From contig UQXW01000002.1 in the NCBI GenBank assembly GCA_900545215.1, positions 62,001 to 126,000 on the forward strand: a DNA stretch of 64,000 nt, in the 5' to 3' direction. Under the pieces are notes generated by a model. That model saw only the letters and a program-made list of their open reading frames with translations. It did no database searches and was not told where the DNA came from. Each line of letters begins with the position of its first letter. Position 1 is the first letter of the stretch. Of this stretch, positions 27,262 through 36,769 are shown piece by piece. A program made the position numbers and the translations under genes. Origin of the DNA: an uncultured Bacteroidota bacterium. Its GTDB lineage: Bacteria; Bacteroidota; Bacteroidia; Bacteroidales; P3.

Positions 27262-28446
27262 CTACAAATATTCCTTCAATCGCAAACGCAAATCCGACAA
27301 TACGTTCATATAATTTATGTAAGCCTGATAAGGGCTGTCGTAATGGTTGAAGTACTTATGCACATCGCCGTCGGAAAACCACTTCGTACACATATAATAG
27401 AAGTTGTCCGAGGTTTGCAGTTTCCGCCAAGCGTCCGATATATCCGTATCGCCGCTTTTGTCAACCGCCCTCTGCAAGGCGTAGAGCTGTTCAAAGGCAT
27501 CGTTCTGCAAATCGTTGCCGAGCCATGCCGTCAGGTCTCTCTCCTCGTCCGCCCAGCTCATGGGCGAAACGGAACTTATCTTATCCTTCGCCTCATACCT
27601 GTTTATGAGTTCCGAAGGTGTCGCAAAATCGAACCCGCTCTTTGAAAGCACCTCATCGGGCAGGTGTTTCAAAAACTCGAATATGCCTGTCTCTTTCCAC
27701 TGATGTTCTCCGAAGGTCTCGTAATCCATGAAGAGGTTTATGCAATCCGGATTTTCCGTTCCATTCAACCAATCCACGAACTTCTCGCAGGTCAAAGGGA
27801 AACCGTTCCAAGTATGCTGCGAAAAGCGAAAGGCAATATCGTCGCTCAGTTGGAAGTTCTTCAACAGCAAAAACATGTTTCCTTTCGGGTAATTCCTGTA
27901 AAGATAGTTCGGACTACGCCATGCCAAGACATGCTTCGCCCCCTCGGCAAGCTGAGCCTCGAAGCCCATCTTGCCGACCCTCTCTCCTATTTGGTCGGAG
28001 TAAATAAGCTCTGTGTTTCTGAATATCTTGGGACTTTGAGAGAAGAGTTCCTCTATTTTTCTCTTGTGTTGCTCCACCTGAGCCTCGAACTCGCCACCCT
28101 CCACAAGGCTCGACAAAGAATGGTAATACGTCTCGCTCAAAAACTCCACGCAGCCCGTTCGTGCCAATGCCTGAAAACTCTCTATCACCTCGGGACAGCA
28201 GGCGGCGAACTGTTCCAAAGCCGTTCCGGATATGGAATAAGCAACCTTGAACCTCCCGTCCGTTTCCTCTATCAACTGCTTTATTATCGCATTCGCAGGT
28301 TTGTAGCATTTGTCCGCCACTCTCTTGCAAATCCATTCGTTCTGCAAATCATCGAAATAATCATGCCGCTTTCCTATGTCGAAAAATCTGTACGTTCTCA
28401 AACGGAAGGGCTGATGTACTTGAAAGTAAAAACATATAGATTTCAT
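27262..28446 (-). CDS. Glycoside hydrolase family 57 amylase
   Basis: 394 residues, cytosolic. Begins MKSICFYFQVHQPFRLRTYRFF, the family start. The region FRNTELIYSDQI holds the likely nucleophile Glu, and LFMDYETFGEHQW the acid/base Asp. It is the last gene of the three-gene set debranching enzyme - glycosyltransferase - GH57 conserved in Bacteroides, which acts on storage alpha-glucan. It probably cleaves or transfers alpha-1,4 (or branches alpha-1,6) linkages in glycogen. Confidence 0.93.
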   Translation of the reverse strand: MKSICFYFQVHQPFRLRTYRFFDIGKRHDYFDDLQNEWICKRVADKCYKPANAIIKQLIEETDGRFKVAYSISGTALEQFAACCPEVIESFQALARTGCVEFLSETYYHSLSSLVEGGEFEAQVEQHKRKIEELFSQSPKIFRNTELIYSDQIGERVGKMGFEAQLAEGAKHVLAWRSPNYLYRNYPKGNMFLLLKNFQLSDDIAFRFSQHTWNGFPLTCEKFVDWLNGTENPDCINLFMDYETFGEHQWKETGIFEFLKHLPDEVLSKSGFDFATPSELINRYEAKDKISSVSPMSWADEERDLTAWLGNDLQNDAFEQLYALQRAVDKSGDTDISDAWRKLQTSDNFYYMCTKWFSDGDVHKYFNHYDSPYQAYINYMNVLSDLRLRLKEYL

Positions 28447-28457
28447 GGTTCAATGTT

Positions 28458-29777
28458 TTAATGTATCATTTCGGAATAGATTTTCTTCAATTTGTCGGCT
28501 GCTTTGTCCCATGTGATGGTTCCTGCTTCGGCTTTACCTCGTTCAGACAGCATTGCGGAAAGGGTTTTCCGCCTTCCGATGGAATAAACGGCGTCTGCCA
28601 TTGCGTCTATATCCCAAAAGTCCACCTTTATCACGTTCTTCAAAATTTCCGACACGCCGGATTGACGGCTTATGATGGTAGGAACGCCCATGCCCATGGC
28701 TTCCAACGGAGCTATGCCGAAAGGCTCCGATACGCTCGGCATGACATATACATCGCACATCCGCAAAAGCCTCTTCAATTCCTCCCCTTGCAAAAAGCCC
28801 GTGAAGAAGAAATTCTCCGAGATACGCTTCTTCGCCGCCAAAGCCACCATAGCATCGAGCATATCCCCCGCTCCTGCCATCACGAACAAGAAATCCTTGT
28901 CCTTTTCCAAGACCTTGGACGCCGCCTCTATGAAATAATCGGGCCCTTTCTGGTAAGTAATTCTTCCTATGAAGCCCACCATTTTTTTACCGAAGGAATT
29001 GTGAATGTGCATATCGTTATCTTTTTGTGGTTCCACACCGTTGTAAACGCATACCACCTTTTGCGGAGGCTGACCGTACTTGCGTATCACCGTATCGCGG
29101 GTATATTCGCTCACACACACAATCAAGTCCGCCGCTTCCATGCCGCTGCGTTCCATTTCGTAAACCCTGCGGTTTATATTCTCGCCGCTGCGGTCGAATT
29201 CCGTTGCATGAACATGTACAATCAAAGGTTTGCCACTTATCCTCTTCGCCACCTCTCCCGCTTTATAGCACAACCAATCGTGTGCATGAATTATATCGAA
29301 GCCGCCCTGCTTTGCAATGCTGCCTGCCACCAAAGCATAGCGAGCCACCTCCTCGAAGAGATTGCCGCCGTAGCCGCCGTGCAGGTCTATCGTGCGACCG
29401 CTTACGCTCTCTTCCCGTTTCGTTCCGACGGAAGGGCGAAAGGAAAAATCATTACGCCCTTTCGACAAATCTTTCAGGCGTTTCATTCTCGCCTCATAAT
29501 CAGCCTCGCTTTCGTATGGCAGCAAGGAACTGTCTATTGTCATTAAGGAGAAATCCTTTTCAAAAGGGAGCAGTTCCTCCTGCGTAAGCGTTTCAACCAC
29601 TCCGCTTGCCGAACGCACCCTTGCCCCGTTTTGAGGTTCGTCTCCGTAAAGACGCGGAACGACGAAGTCAATGTTCACACCTTTTCTCGCAAGGGACTTG
29701 GTCAAACCGTAGCAAGCCGTTCCCAAACCTCCGGAAATATGCGGCGGATACTCCCAACCGAACATCAGAACTTTCAT
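28458..29777 (-). CDS. Glycogen synthase-like glycosyltransferase (GT4 fold)
   Basis: 439 residues. Opens MKVLMFGWEYPPHISGGLGTACYGL (the donor-site GGLG loop of glycogen/starch synthase-like GT-B enzymes); C-terminal half holds GFIGRITYQKGPDYFIEA and the E-x7-E element EPFGIAPLEAMGMG. The stretch KGRNDFSFRPSVGTKREE (about 105-122) appears as an extra loop and overlaps a degenerate copy of the dispersed repeat. The gene lies between the debranching enzyme (4-bp overlap) and GH57 (11-bp gap), so it most likely elongates glycogen from a nucleotide-glucose donor. Confidence 0.9.
   Translation of the reverse strand: MKVLMFGWEYPPHISGGLGTACYGLTKSLARKGVNIDFVVPRLYGDEPQNGARVRSASGVVETLTQEELLPFEKDFSLMTIDSSLLPYESEADYEARMKRLKDLSKGRNDFSFRPSVGTKREESVSGRTIDLHGGYGGNLFEEVARYALVAGSIAKQGGFDIIHAHDWLCYKAGEVAKRISGKPLIVHVHATEFDRSGENINRRVYEMERSGMEAADLIVCVSEYTRDTVIRKYGQPPQKVVCVYNGVEPQKDNDMHIHNSFGKKMVGFIGRITYQKGPDYFIEAASKVLEKDKDFLFVMAGAGDMLDAMVALAAKKRISENFFFTGFLQGEELKRLLRMCDVYVMPSVSEPFGIAPLEAMGMGVPTIISRQSGVSEILKNVIKVDFWDIDAMADAVYSIGRRKTLSAMLSERGKAEAGTITWDKAADKLKKIYSEMIH
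29415..29466. repeat. Possible dispersed repeat copy R7, inside the glycogen GT gene
   Basis: CGTTTCGTTCCGACGGAAGGGCG, then AAAAATCATTACGCCCTTTCG. It shares ACGGAAGGGCGAAAG with the murF copy at 34615-34631 and is a weak hairpin (GAAGGGCG/CGCCCTTTC). Degenerate, so the call is tentative. Confidence 0.4.
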
Positions 29778-31756
29778 TCCTTATCCTCCTTCATGCTTTT
29801 ATATTCGTCTATCAAATATTTCATTCTGCAAACCTCCGCAACGCTCCACGCCTGCGATATACTGCCGCCCGGACTGTAAGGAGGATTGCCGTCATACACC
29901 TCAGCAATGCTGCCCACACAGTAATCGGTCAGTATATTACCGAATTGCCGGTAGAGTTGTTCAATATACGGAACGGCATTCCTGCCATAAACTTTCATGT
30001 ACGCCTCTGCGAATGCACCTATGAGCCATGCCCACACCGTGCCGTTGTGATACGCCCTGTCCCTTTCCGCTTGGTTGCCCCTGTATCGGGGGTGGTAATT
30101 CGCATCCGTGGGAGAAAGAGAACGCAAACCGTATGGTGTCAACAGTTCCTGCTTTACCTTTTCGACAATCAGCTGACGTATTTTAAGGCTCAGGCAGGTG
30201 TACGGAAGACTTGCGGCAAATATCATGTTGCAACGCACCGAGAAATCCTTGTCCATACCATAGACGCAATCGGCAAGGTAACCCTTTTCCTTGGACCAAA
30301 AGGTGGATTTGAAACTTTCGGGAAAGACCGTGGCGAACTCGTCCCACTTTGCAGCCTCTCCGTCATCGCATGCCTTCTCTGCCAATTCCCTGTAAAACAT
30401 GACGGCATTGAACCAAAGGGCATTTATTTCCACAGCATAGCCGTTGCGACGGGTTACCGGCACACCGTCGATTACCGCATCCATCCATGTCAAAGCCTTG
30501 CCCTCCTGCGATTGCCATAAAAGATAATTGCTGTCCATTCTCACATTGCTCATACCCTCGGCGAAGTTGTCCAATATCCTTTTCATGACCTTGCCATACA
30601 ATCGCCAAACCTCCTCTTCTGCCCCGTTGATATAAGCATACTGTTGAACACACCAGCAAAACCATAAAGGGGCATCGACACTGTTGTAAGCAGAATCGGC
30701 ACCCGAGCCTATATTAGGGAAAAAGCCCTCGCGGAAATCCTCCAATTCGCTGTCGATTGCCATTTTGAACATACGCCAATCCCCTATGGCAAGACAAAGT
30801 CCGGGAAGCGAAATAAAGGTATCCCGTCCCCACCTGCCGAACCAAGGAAAGCCTGCAACGACATCGATCCTCGTTCCCTTGCGGGCAAAGAACATTCTCG
30901 CAGCTCTTCGCAATACGTCCTCCATGGACTGTATCGGAAAACGGAAACGGGTTTCCTTGACGAAATCACGGCTTAACAGAAAAGGGTTCGCCTCTTCCAC
31001 TCCGCAGGAAACGAAAATGCTTTCGCCGCATCGCAAAGTCATGGAAAACTTTCCGGGAGACAGCAAATCCTCCAAGTAATCGTATCCCCTCTCCTTCTCT
31101 TTTATGTACTCGAAATCGTAATACCAATACGGCTTATGCTCGTACGCCACCTTCTTCGAGAACTGTATGTAAAGCGGAGTGTAGTTCCTGTACATCTTGT
31201 AGCACACTCCCTGCTGTGCGACTTCGTAAGAAGTATTCGCAACATCATTCGCCACCGACAAACGGTGGATTTGCCGAAAGGCGAGCAAAGGCATAAGCTC
31301 CAAAGCGACGTCTCCTTCCGCCTCCTGCAAAGTATATTTTATCAGAAGCCTGTCCTGCTTCTCTTGGAAAAGCATTTGTTTCAGCAATACGGTGTTTCCG
31401 ATTCTGTAAGTATGCGTCGGCAACAAGCCGAGTTCGTAAGACTCGAGGTATTTGTGGCCTTTGGGGTCGTAAACTCCGTCTTTGTAGCGATGAAGTGCCA
31501 GATGAAAAGCCTGTCCGCCCTGAATTATCGTTTCGTCTAAGGAAGACAGGAGAACATGATTTTGATTGTCCACCTTGGCTTGCGGAGCTATGAGCAGGCC
31601 ATGGTATTTCCTCGTATTGCAACTCGGAAGAGTGGTGCAGGAATAAGCATTGGATATATTGGCTCGCAACACCTCCCGCTGCAACGAGTACTCCAAATTT
31701 GCAAGTTCCTTTTTGGTAAACAATATCTTTTCCATCGAATTTTCCCTATTCAACAA
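29774..31756 (-). CDS. Glycogen debranching enzyme (amylo-alpha-1,6-glucosidase, GH133)
   Basis: 660 residues. An N-terminal beta-rich domain (to about 250; SYCTTLPSCNTRKYHGLLIAP region, Bacteroidota GDE type) is followed by the (alpha/alpha)6 GDE_C domain with AGFPWFGRWGRDTFISLPGL, NSVDAPLWFCWCVQQY, and YHNGTVWAWLIGAFAEAY, the acidic residues of which form the active site. Hydrolyses the alpha-1,6 branch stubs of glycogen. First of the glycogen genes after the flippase, whose end it overlaps by 11 bp. Confidence 0.94.
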   Translation of the reverse strand: MLNRENSMEKILFTKKELANLEYSLQREVLRANISNAYSCTTLPSCNTRKYHGLLIAPQAKVDNQNHVLLSSLDETIIQGGQAFHLALHRYKDGVYDPKGHKYLESYELGLLPTHTYRIGNTVLLKQMLFQEKQDRLLIKYTLQEAEGDVALELMPLLAFRQIHRLSVANDVANTSYEVAQQGVCYKMYRNYTPLYIQFSKKVAYEHKPYWYYDFEYIKEKERGYDYLEDLLSPGKFSMTLRCGESIFVSCGVEEANPFLLSRDFVKETRFRFPIQSMEDVLRRAARMFFARKGTRIDVVAGFPWFGRWGRDTFISLPGLCLAIGDWRMFKMAIDSELEDFREGFFPNIGSGADSAYNSVDAPLWFCWCVQQYAYINGAEEEVWRLYGKVMKRILDNFAEGMSNVRMDSNYLLWQSQEGKALTWMDAVIDGVPVTRRNGYAVEINALWFNAVMFYRELAEKACDDGEAAKWDEFATVFPESFKSTFWSKEKGYLADCVYGMDKDFSVRCNMIFAASLPYTCLSLKIRQLIVEKVKQELLTPYGLRSLSPTDANYHPRYRGNQAERDRAYHNGTVWAWLIGAFAEAYMKVYGRNAVPYIEQLYRQFGNILTDYCVGSIAEVYDGNPPYSPGGSISQAWSVAEVCRMKYLIDEYKSMKEDKE

Positions 31757-33182
31757 GCGATTTCACATCTTTGAAAGACAGTATCCTCACGGCAAAAGCC
31801 ATGACGACGAACAGCACAAGCGACACAGCCGTCTTGGCAATCCAGCTTGCCGACAAGGCATATCGTACCGCAACTGCCGCAACTGCCACGGCAAAAACGT
31901 AAAACACTATTTTCAAACAATACTTCCAATCGAACTTCACCTTGAATATCTTCAATGCAAGCCAAGCCTGCAACGCCGCCGTAACGGTTTGCGTAATCAG
32001 GCTCGTGATTGCAGCTCCGTTTTGTTGGAACAGAGGAATGAGAATAAAGTTCAATCCTATGTTCATGAGCATTCCCAAGCCGGCGATTATGTTCAAATAC
32101 TTCAAAGAACCGTTCGCCGTCAGCAATGTGCCGAAAATATAAGTCATGGATATGGGAACGAAACAAAAACTGAGCCATCGATAAACCTCCGCACTTTCTT
32201 CTATATGTTTGTTGTAAAGAAGTTCCATAAGCTCTCGGGAATACAGCAGACTGATTGCCACAAAGGCTGTCGTTATTATGAGGAGAAGATGAAAGGCAGC
32301 ACCCATCACATCGGTTATTTTCTTGTTCTCCTTTATCATCTTGGAGAAAAGCGGCAGCAGAATGACGGAAAACAGATACGAAACCATGTTCGCCGAATCC
32401 ACAAGCCTGAATCCCGAGGCATAAATGCCCGAACTCTTTCCGTTGTCGTCCACAAGGGAGAGAAGCATAACCGAATCCATCTTATTGTAACAAGCCATCA
32501 ACAGCCCCAAAACGGCAAAAGGCAGCCCGTCTCTCAACAAAAGAAAACCGAAAGCCTTGTTCCATTTCATTCTTACGAAGCCTGTCTTCGCCAAACAGAC
32601 CGACAAAGCGACCAGAAAGGTTATGAGCATGGTCAGAAACTGTGCATAGACCACCCTTTCTATCGAAAAGTTTTGTCTCAATCGGCTGTTCCAAAGCATG
32701 AAACCGCATACCACAATCAGCAAGAACCTGTCCAATACCGATATTATGCTGTCCGTTTTGAACAACATCAGGGAAGTGATATTGCTTCTGAAATAAGAGA
32801 TGAACGAACTCAACACCTGCGTCAGGCACATCCAGAACAACATCTTCGTCTGCCAACAATCATAACCCAAACACAAGCCCGAAACAATCACAACGAGCAT
32901 GTACAAAACCGAAAGCAATATTTTCAAAGGTATTATCCTCGCAAAATATTTCTTCAACAGGTTTGTATGCCGTGCAATCATGCGATTGTTGTAATTCGTT
33001 ATGCCGAAATCGAGCAGGATATTGAAGAGGAAAGTAAAATTGAGCAATGCGAAATAAACCCCGTACTCTTGTGCGGAGACAGCATTTTGAATGCCTCTGT
33101 CGATACCGAGAATCCAGAATGACTTTATGAGAATGTTCAAAGTCAACAGGAAAAACAAATTGGTTACAAAGAATTTCCTCAT
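31746..33182 (-). CDS. Polysaccharide flippase (PST/MATE-like)
   Basis: 478 residues with about 12-14 hydrophobic segments, starting FFVTNLFFLLTLNILIKSFWILGIDRGIQN. The family moves lipid-linked oligosaccharides across the inner membrane (O-antigen, capsule). Its -7 element (33194-33201) lies only about 12 bp before the ATG, so the mRNA leader is very short. It is divergent from a glycosyltransferase and upstream of the glycogen genes, with which it overlaps. Confidence 0.9.
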   Translation of the reverse strand: MRKFFVTNLFFLLTLNILIKSFWILGIDRGIQNAVSAQEYGVYFALLNFTFLFNILLDFGITNYNNRMIARHTNLLKKYFARIIPLKILLSVLYMLVVIVSGLCLGYDCWQTKMLFWMCLTQVLSSFISYFRSNITSLMLFKTDSIISVLDRFLLIVVCGFMLWNSRLRQNFSIERVVYAQFLTMLITFLVALSVCLAKTGFVRMKWNKAFGFLLLRDGLPFAVLGLLMACYNKMDSVMLLSLVDDNGKSSGIYASGFRLVDSANMVSYLFSVILLPLFSKMIKENKKITDVMGAAFHLLLIITTAFVAISLLYSRELMELLYNKHIEESAEVYRWLSFCFVPISMTYIFGTLLTANGSLKYLNIIAGLGMLMNIGLNFILIPLFQQNGAAITSLITQTVTAALQAWLALKIFKVKFDWKYCLKIVFYVFAVAVAAVAVRYALSASWIAKTAVSLVLFVVMAFAVRILSFKDVKSLVE

Positions 33183-33193
33183 ATTCCAAGACG

Positions 33194-33201
33194 CAAATTT
33201 A
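33194..33201 (-). promoter_or_regulatory. Promoter of flippase-glycogen gene set (TAAATTTG)
   Basis: Minus-strand TAnnTTTG; ends 12 bp before the flippase start codon. Forms a compact divergent promoter pair with 33213-33220. Confidence 0.65.
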
Positions 33202-33212
33202 CGAAAGAATTG

Positions 33213-33220
33213 TATCTTTG
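33213..33220 (+). promoter_or_regulatory. Promoter of GT4-murF-anmK set (TATCTTTG)
   Basis: Plus-strand TAnnTTTG. It covers the upstream in-frame TTG at 33218, which therefore cannot be the start codon of the glycosyltransferase and supports the TTG at 33254. Confidence 0.7.
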
Positions 33221-33253
33221 CCTCGGTTTAGCAACGCAAAAAACGAACAAAAA

Positions 33254-34384
33254 TTGAGAATAGGAGTAAATACGAGGCTTCTGCTGAAAGACAAGCTCGA
33301 AGGAATCGGGTATTTCACCCTTAAAACAATGCAAAGACTTGCCGCCGACCACCCGGAAGTCGAATTCATTTTCTTTTTCGACCGACCTTACAACCCTGAA
33401 TTTGTTTTCGCTCCGAACGTCAAGCCCGTGGTCGTTCCCCTTCCCACAAGACACCCGTTCTTATGGTACATCTATTTCGAGATACTGCTGCCGATTTATC
33501 TCAAACTGTACAAAATCGACCTTTTCTTCTCTCCCGACGGATATATTCCCACATGGGGAGGCGTAAAGACGGTCTGCACGATTCATGACATAAACTATGA
33601 GCATGACCCCTCTTTCCTCGGCAACAATCTTTACTTGAAATACTACAAACATTTCTTCCCCATCTTCGCACGAAAAGCCACAAGGCTGACAACCGTTTCC
33701 GAATTCAGCCGTCGAGACATTGCAAAGACTTATCACGTTCCCTTGGAGAAGATAGATGTTGTGGGTTGTGCCGCAAACGAACTCTACAAGCCTTTCTCGG
33801 ACGAGGAGAACACCGAGACGAAAGCCCGTTACACCGACGGCAGGGACTATTTCTATTTCGTGGGAGCCTTGCACAAAAGGAAGAACCTCACAAATCTTTT
33901 CAAGGCTTTCGATTTGTTCAAAAGCAAAACCCGTTCCGATGTGAAGCTCGTGATTGTCGGCAACAAGAAATGGTGGAAGGGCGAAATCGAAGACACATAC
34001 AACGCCATGCAGTACGCCTCAGATGTGGTCTTCACCTCACGCTTGCCGTTGGAAGAGGTGAACCGCATTGCCTCTGCAAGCATTGCCTGCGTCTTTGTCT
34101 CTTTGTTCGAGGGCTTCGGCATACCTCCTTTGGAGGCTTTCCGTTCCCACACGGCAGCCATAATATCCGACACGACATCTCTGCCGGAAGTCGGAGGCGA
34201 TGCGGCAATCTACGCAGACCCCTGCAATGTGGAAAGCATAGAACAGGCAATGGAAAACATTTACGACAATCCAACTCTGCGGAAGGAGTGCATTGCCAAA
34301 GGCATTCTCCAAGCGGATAAATTCAGTTGGAACAAAACAGCGGAAAAACTATGGAATACAATAATGAAAGCAATGCAACAGTAG
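33254..34384 (+). CDS. Glycosyltransferase family 4
   Basis: 376 residues if translation begins at TTG 33254 (MRIGVNTRLLLKDKLEGIGYFT), the usual beginning of this group; the longer frame from 33218 overlaps the promoter. GT-B fold: acceptor domain 1-165 and donor domain with YFYFVGALHKRKNLTNLFKAF and FEGFGIPPLEAFRSHTAAI (E-x7-E). Family members add hexoses to envelope glycans. Its 3' end overlaps murF by 34 bp. Divergent flippase suggests a shared polysaccharide task. Confidence 0.9.
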   Translation: MRIGVNTRLLLKDKLEGIGYFTLKTMQRLAADHPEVEFIFFFDRPYNPEFVFAPNVKPVVVPLPTRHPFLWYIYFEILLPIYLKLYKIDLFFSPDGYIPTWGGVKTVCTIHDINYEHDPSFLGNNLYLKYYKHFFPIFARKATRLTTVSEFSRRDIAKTYHVPLEKIDVVGCAANELYKPFSDEENTETKARYTDGRDYFYFVGALHKRKNLTNLFKAFDLFKSKTRSDVKLVIVGNKKWWKGEIEDTYNAMQYASDVVFTSRLPLEEVNRIASASIACVFVSLFEGFGIPPLEAFRSHTAAIISDTTSLPEVGGDAAIYADPCNVESIEQAMENIYDNPTLRKECIAKGILQADKFSWNKTAEKLWNTIMKAMQQ

Positions 34385-35718
34385 AAGAACTCTACGAATT
34401 ATATCTCACTCACCCTCATATCTGCACCGACTCCCGCAAAGTGCGGCAGGGAGACATCTTTTTTGCTTTGAGGGGCGGGAATTTCGACGGCAACAAGTTC
34501 GCACTCACGGCTCTCTCACAGGGAGCGGCGGCAGTGGTTTCCGACTCGGAGGAGGTTCGTCTCGAATACGAAAAAACGAAAGGGCGTTTCAACGAAACGA
34601 AACCCCCTTTCGACAAAACGGAAGGGCGAAAGAATTTTTTCTTTTGCCGAGACAGTTTGGAGATGTTGCAAAGACTTGCCGCACACCACCGTAAGCAACT
34701 GCCGACAACCATCATCGGAATAAGCGGAACAAACGGCAAGACGACGACCAAGGAATTGATACACGCCGTTCTTTCTTCACGTTTCAGAACACAGGCAACG
34801 CAGGGCAACCTCAACAATCACATCGGGGTGCCTCTCACCCTCCTTTCCATCTCTCCGCAAACCGAGGTTGCAATAGTGGAAATGGGTGCCAACCACCCGG
34901 GCGAAATAGCTTTCCTATGCCGAATGGCACAACCCGACATGGGCATATTGACCAACATAGGCACGGCTCACATAGAGGGTTTCAAAACACGTGAGAACAT
35001 AATCGAGACGAAGAAGGCACTTTTCGAGAGCGTGAAACACGGCAACAGCCCGAAAGCACATCTCTTCGTCAACGCGGACGACCCTGCACTATGCACGGAG
35101 GACTTCGACAAGAAAACAACTTATTCGTTGAACAATCCATCCGACATGAAAGCCGAAGCGGAACACTCATGCCCGTACGCGACAATACGCATAGAGGGGA
35201 TAAGAATACAATCGCAACTCATAGGCGGCTACAATGCCTACAACATGCTTGCAGCCTACACCATCGGCAGGCACTTCGGCATTAAGAAAGAAGAAATATG
35301 TCAATCCATCGAACAATATAAACCCTCCAATCAGCGTTCGCAAATATTAAAAACAGACAACAACACCTTAATTCTCGATTGCTACAATGCCAACCCATCG
35401 TCCTGCAAAGCGGCAATAGAGGCTTTGGCAGACATGGAAGCGAAACACAAAAGGGTTTTCATGGGAGCGATGAGAGAGTTGGGCGATGTATCGGAAGAGG
35501 AACACGAACGCTGCCTTGAACTGATGAAGAGCAAGAATTTCGAACAGATAGCACTCGTCGGCAAAGAGTATGAAGCCCTTGCCGGAAGCGATGTGCCGTG
35601 GTTCGAGACTTCGAGCGGATTGAGAGAATATCTTTTGCAGCACCCCTGCTCCGATTGTCTGATTTTGATAAAAGGATCGAGGTCAACGAAAATGGAAATC
35701 ATAGAAGATGTTTTATAA
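34351..35718 (+). CDS. murF: UDP-MurNAc-tripeptide--D-Ala-D-Ala ligase
   Basis: 455 residues from ATG 34351. Adds D-Ala-D-Ala to UDP-MurNAc-tripeptide, the last cytosolic precursor step. N-terminal uridine-binding domain (ICTDSRKVRQGDIFFALRGGNFDGN), P-loop GISGTNGKTTTKELI, the central domain with EMGANHPGEI and LTNIGTAHIEGF, C-terminal domain with LDCYNANPSS. An insertion of about 24 residues (YEKTKGRFNETKPPFDKTEG, about 73-97) between the first and second domains is encoded by a dispersed-repeat copy; relatives go straight from VSDSEE-like to the DSLEMLQRLAAHHR helix. Standalone, not fused to alr. Overlaps anmK by 11 bp. Confidence 0.95.
   Translation: MEYNNESNATVEELYELYLTHPHICTDSRKVRQGDIFFALRGGNFDGNKFALTALSQGAAAVVSDSEEVRLEYEKTKGRFNETKPPFDKTEGRKNFFFCRDSLEMLQRLAAHHRKQLPTTIIGISGTNGKTTTKELIHAVLSSRFRTQATQGNLNNHIGVPLTLLSISPQTEVAIVEMGANHPGEIAFLCRMAQPDMGILTNIGTAHIEGFKTRENIIETKKALFESVKHGNSPKAHLFVNADDPALCTEDFDKKTTYSLNNPSDMKAEAEHSCPYATIRIEGIRIQSQLIGGYNAYNMLAAYTIGRHFGIKKEEICQSIEQYKPSNQRSQILKTDNNTLILDCYNANPSSCKAAIEALADMEAKHKRVFMGAMRELGDVSEEEHERCLELMKSKNFEQIALVGKEYEALAGSDVPWFETSSGLREYLLQHPCSDCLILIKGSRSTKMEIIEDVL
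34570..34645. repeat. Dispersed repeat copy R8, in frame inside murF
   Basis: AACGAAAGGGCGTTTC, AACGAAACGAAAC, AAAACGGAAGGGCGAAAG: tandem-like family words within the murF coding region. Length is a multiple of three and the frame is kept. Confidence 0.6.
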
Positions 35719-36769
35719 AGCGGTAGGTCTCATGTCCGGAACTTCGTTGGACGGCTTGGATATGGCCTATTGCGAGTTCGAGGAGAAGAACGGGGAATGG
35801 AAATACGAAATTCGTCAAGCCGAAACGGTGGAATACACCGACGACTTGCGTAAGAGGATAATTTCCATGGAGACCGCCTCCGGCGAAGAACTCTCACGCT
35901 TCGATATGGAGTTGGGGCATTTTTTCGGAATGCAGGCAGAGGACTTCATCAGACGACATGAACTCACGCCCGACCTCGTAAGCTCGCACGGGCAAACCAT
36001 CTTCCATCGACCTTCCGCCGGTTACACGACGCAGATAGGCAGCCTCGCCGCAATCTGTTCCCATGTCCGCACAAAGACTGTGGGAGATTTCCGCACGCTC
36101 GACCTTGCCCTCGGAGGACAAGGGGCACCTCTCGTTCCGATCGGCGATTTGCTTTTGTTCAAGGACTATGAGAACTGCCTGAACATAGGAGGCTTTGCCA
36201 ACATAACGCACAAAGACGATGGCGGGATGAGGGCTTACGACATTTGTCCTGCGAATATAGTCCTCAACCGCCTGAGTCGTGAAAAGGGAATGCCTTTCGA
36301 CGAAGACGGACGCTTGGCAGAAAGCGGCAAAATCGACGACGCACTCTTGGAAAAGTTGAACGCACTGCCATATTACAAGGAAAAGCACTCCAAATCCTTG
36401 GGAAGCGAATGGGTGAAGGCGAACATAGACCCGCTTTTGGCTGAAAGCGGACTCTCGACCGAAGACCTGCTTGCAACATACACCGCTCACGCCGCCGAAC
36501 AAATCGCAAAAAATATATGCGGCAGGACAATAGTCAGCGGAGGCGGTGCATACAACGCATATCTGCTCTCTTCGATAAGAAAGAATTGCGGATACGAGAT
36601 AACCACAGCCGAGAAAAAGATAACAGATTACAAAGAAGCCATGATATTTGCCTTCCTCGGAGTTCTGAGAGACTGCAATCGGGTGAATTGTCTTTCTTCC
36701 GTAACCGGAGCGAGGCAATCCTCCTGCTGCGGAACGGTAATTCAATGGATCGAAACAAAGAGAACATAA
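35708..36769 (+). CDS. anmK: Anhydro-N-acetylmuramic acid kinase
   Basis: 353 residues. Opens the 1,6-anhydro ring of anhydroMurNAc from recycled peptidoglycan and phosphorylates it to MurNAc-6-P. ASKHA-fold motifs: GLMSGTSLDGLDMAYC (phosphate 1), SSHGQTIFHRP, VGDFRTLDLALGGQGAPLVPIGD, and IVSGGGAYN (adenosine). Between murF (overlap) and the ECF sigma gene (TAATG overlap), so wall synthesis, wall recycling and an envelope-type regulator share one message. Confidence 0.95.
   Translation: MFYKAVGLMSGTSLDGLDMAYCEFEEKNGEWKYEIRQAETVEYTDDLRKRIISMETASGEELSRFDMELGHFFGMQAEDFIRRHELTPDLVSSHGQTIFHRPSAGYTTQIGSLAAICSHVRTKTVGDFRTLDLALGGQGAPLVPIGDLLLFKDYENCLNIGGFANITHKDDGGMRAYDICPANIVLNRLSREKGMPFDEDGRLAESGKIDDALLEKLNALPYYKEKHSKSLGSEWVKANIDPLLAESGLSTEDLLATYTAHAAEQIAKNICGRTIVSGGGAYNAYLLSSIRKNCGYEITTAEKKITDYKEAMIFAFLGVLRDCNRVNCLSSVTGARQSSCCGTVIQWIETKRT

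Noticed and set aside
27262..31756. Glycogen gene cluster as a novel system
   Set aside because: GH133, GT4 and GH57 in this order is a standard Bacteroidales storage-polysaccharide set.
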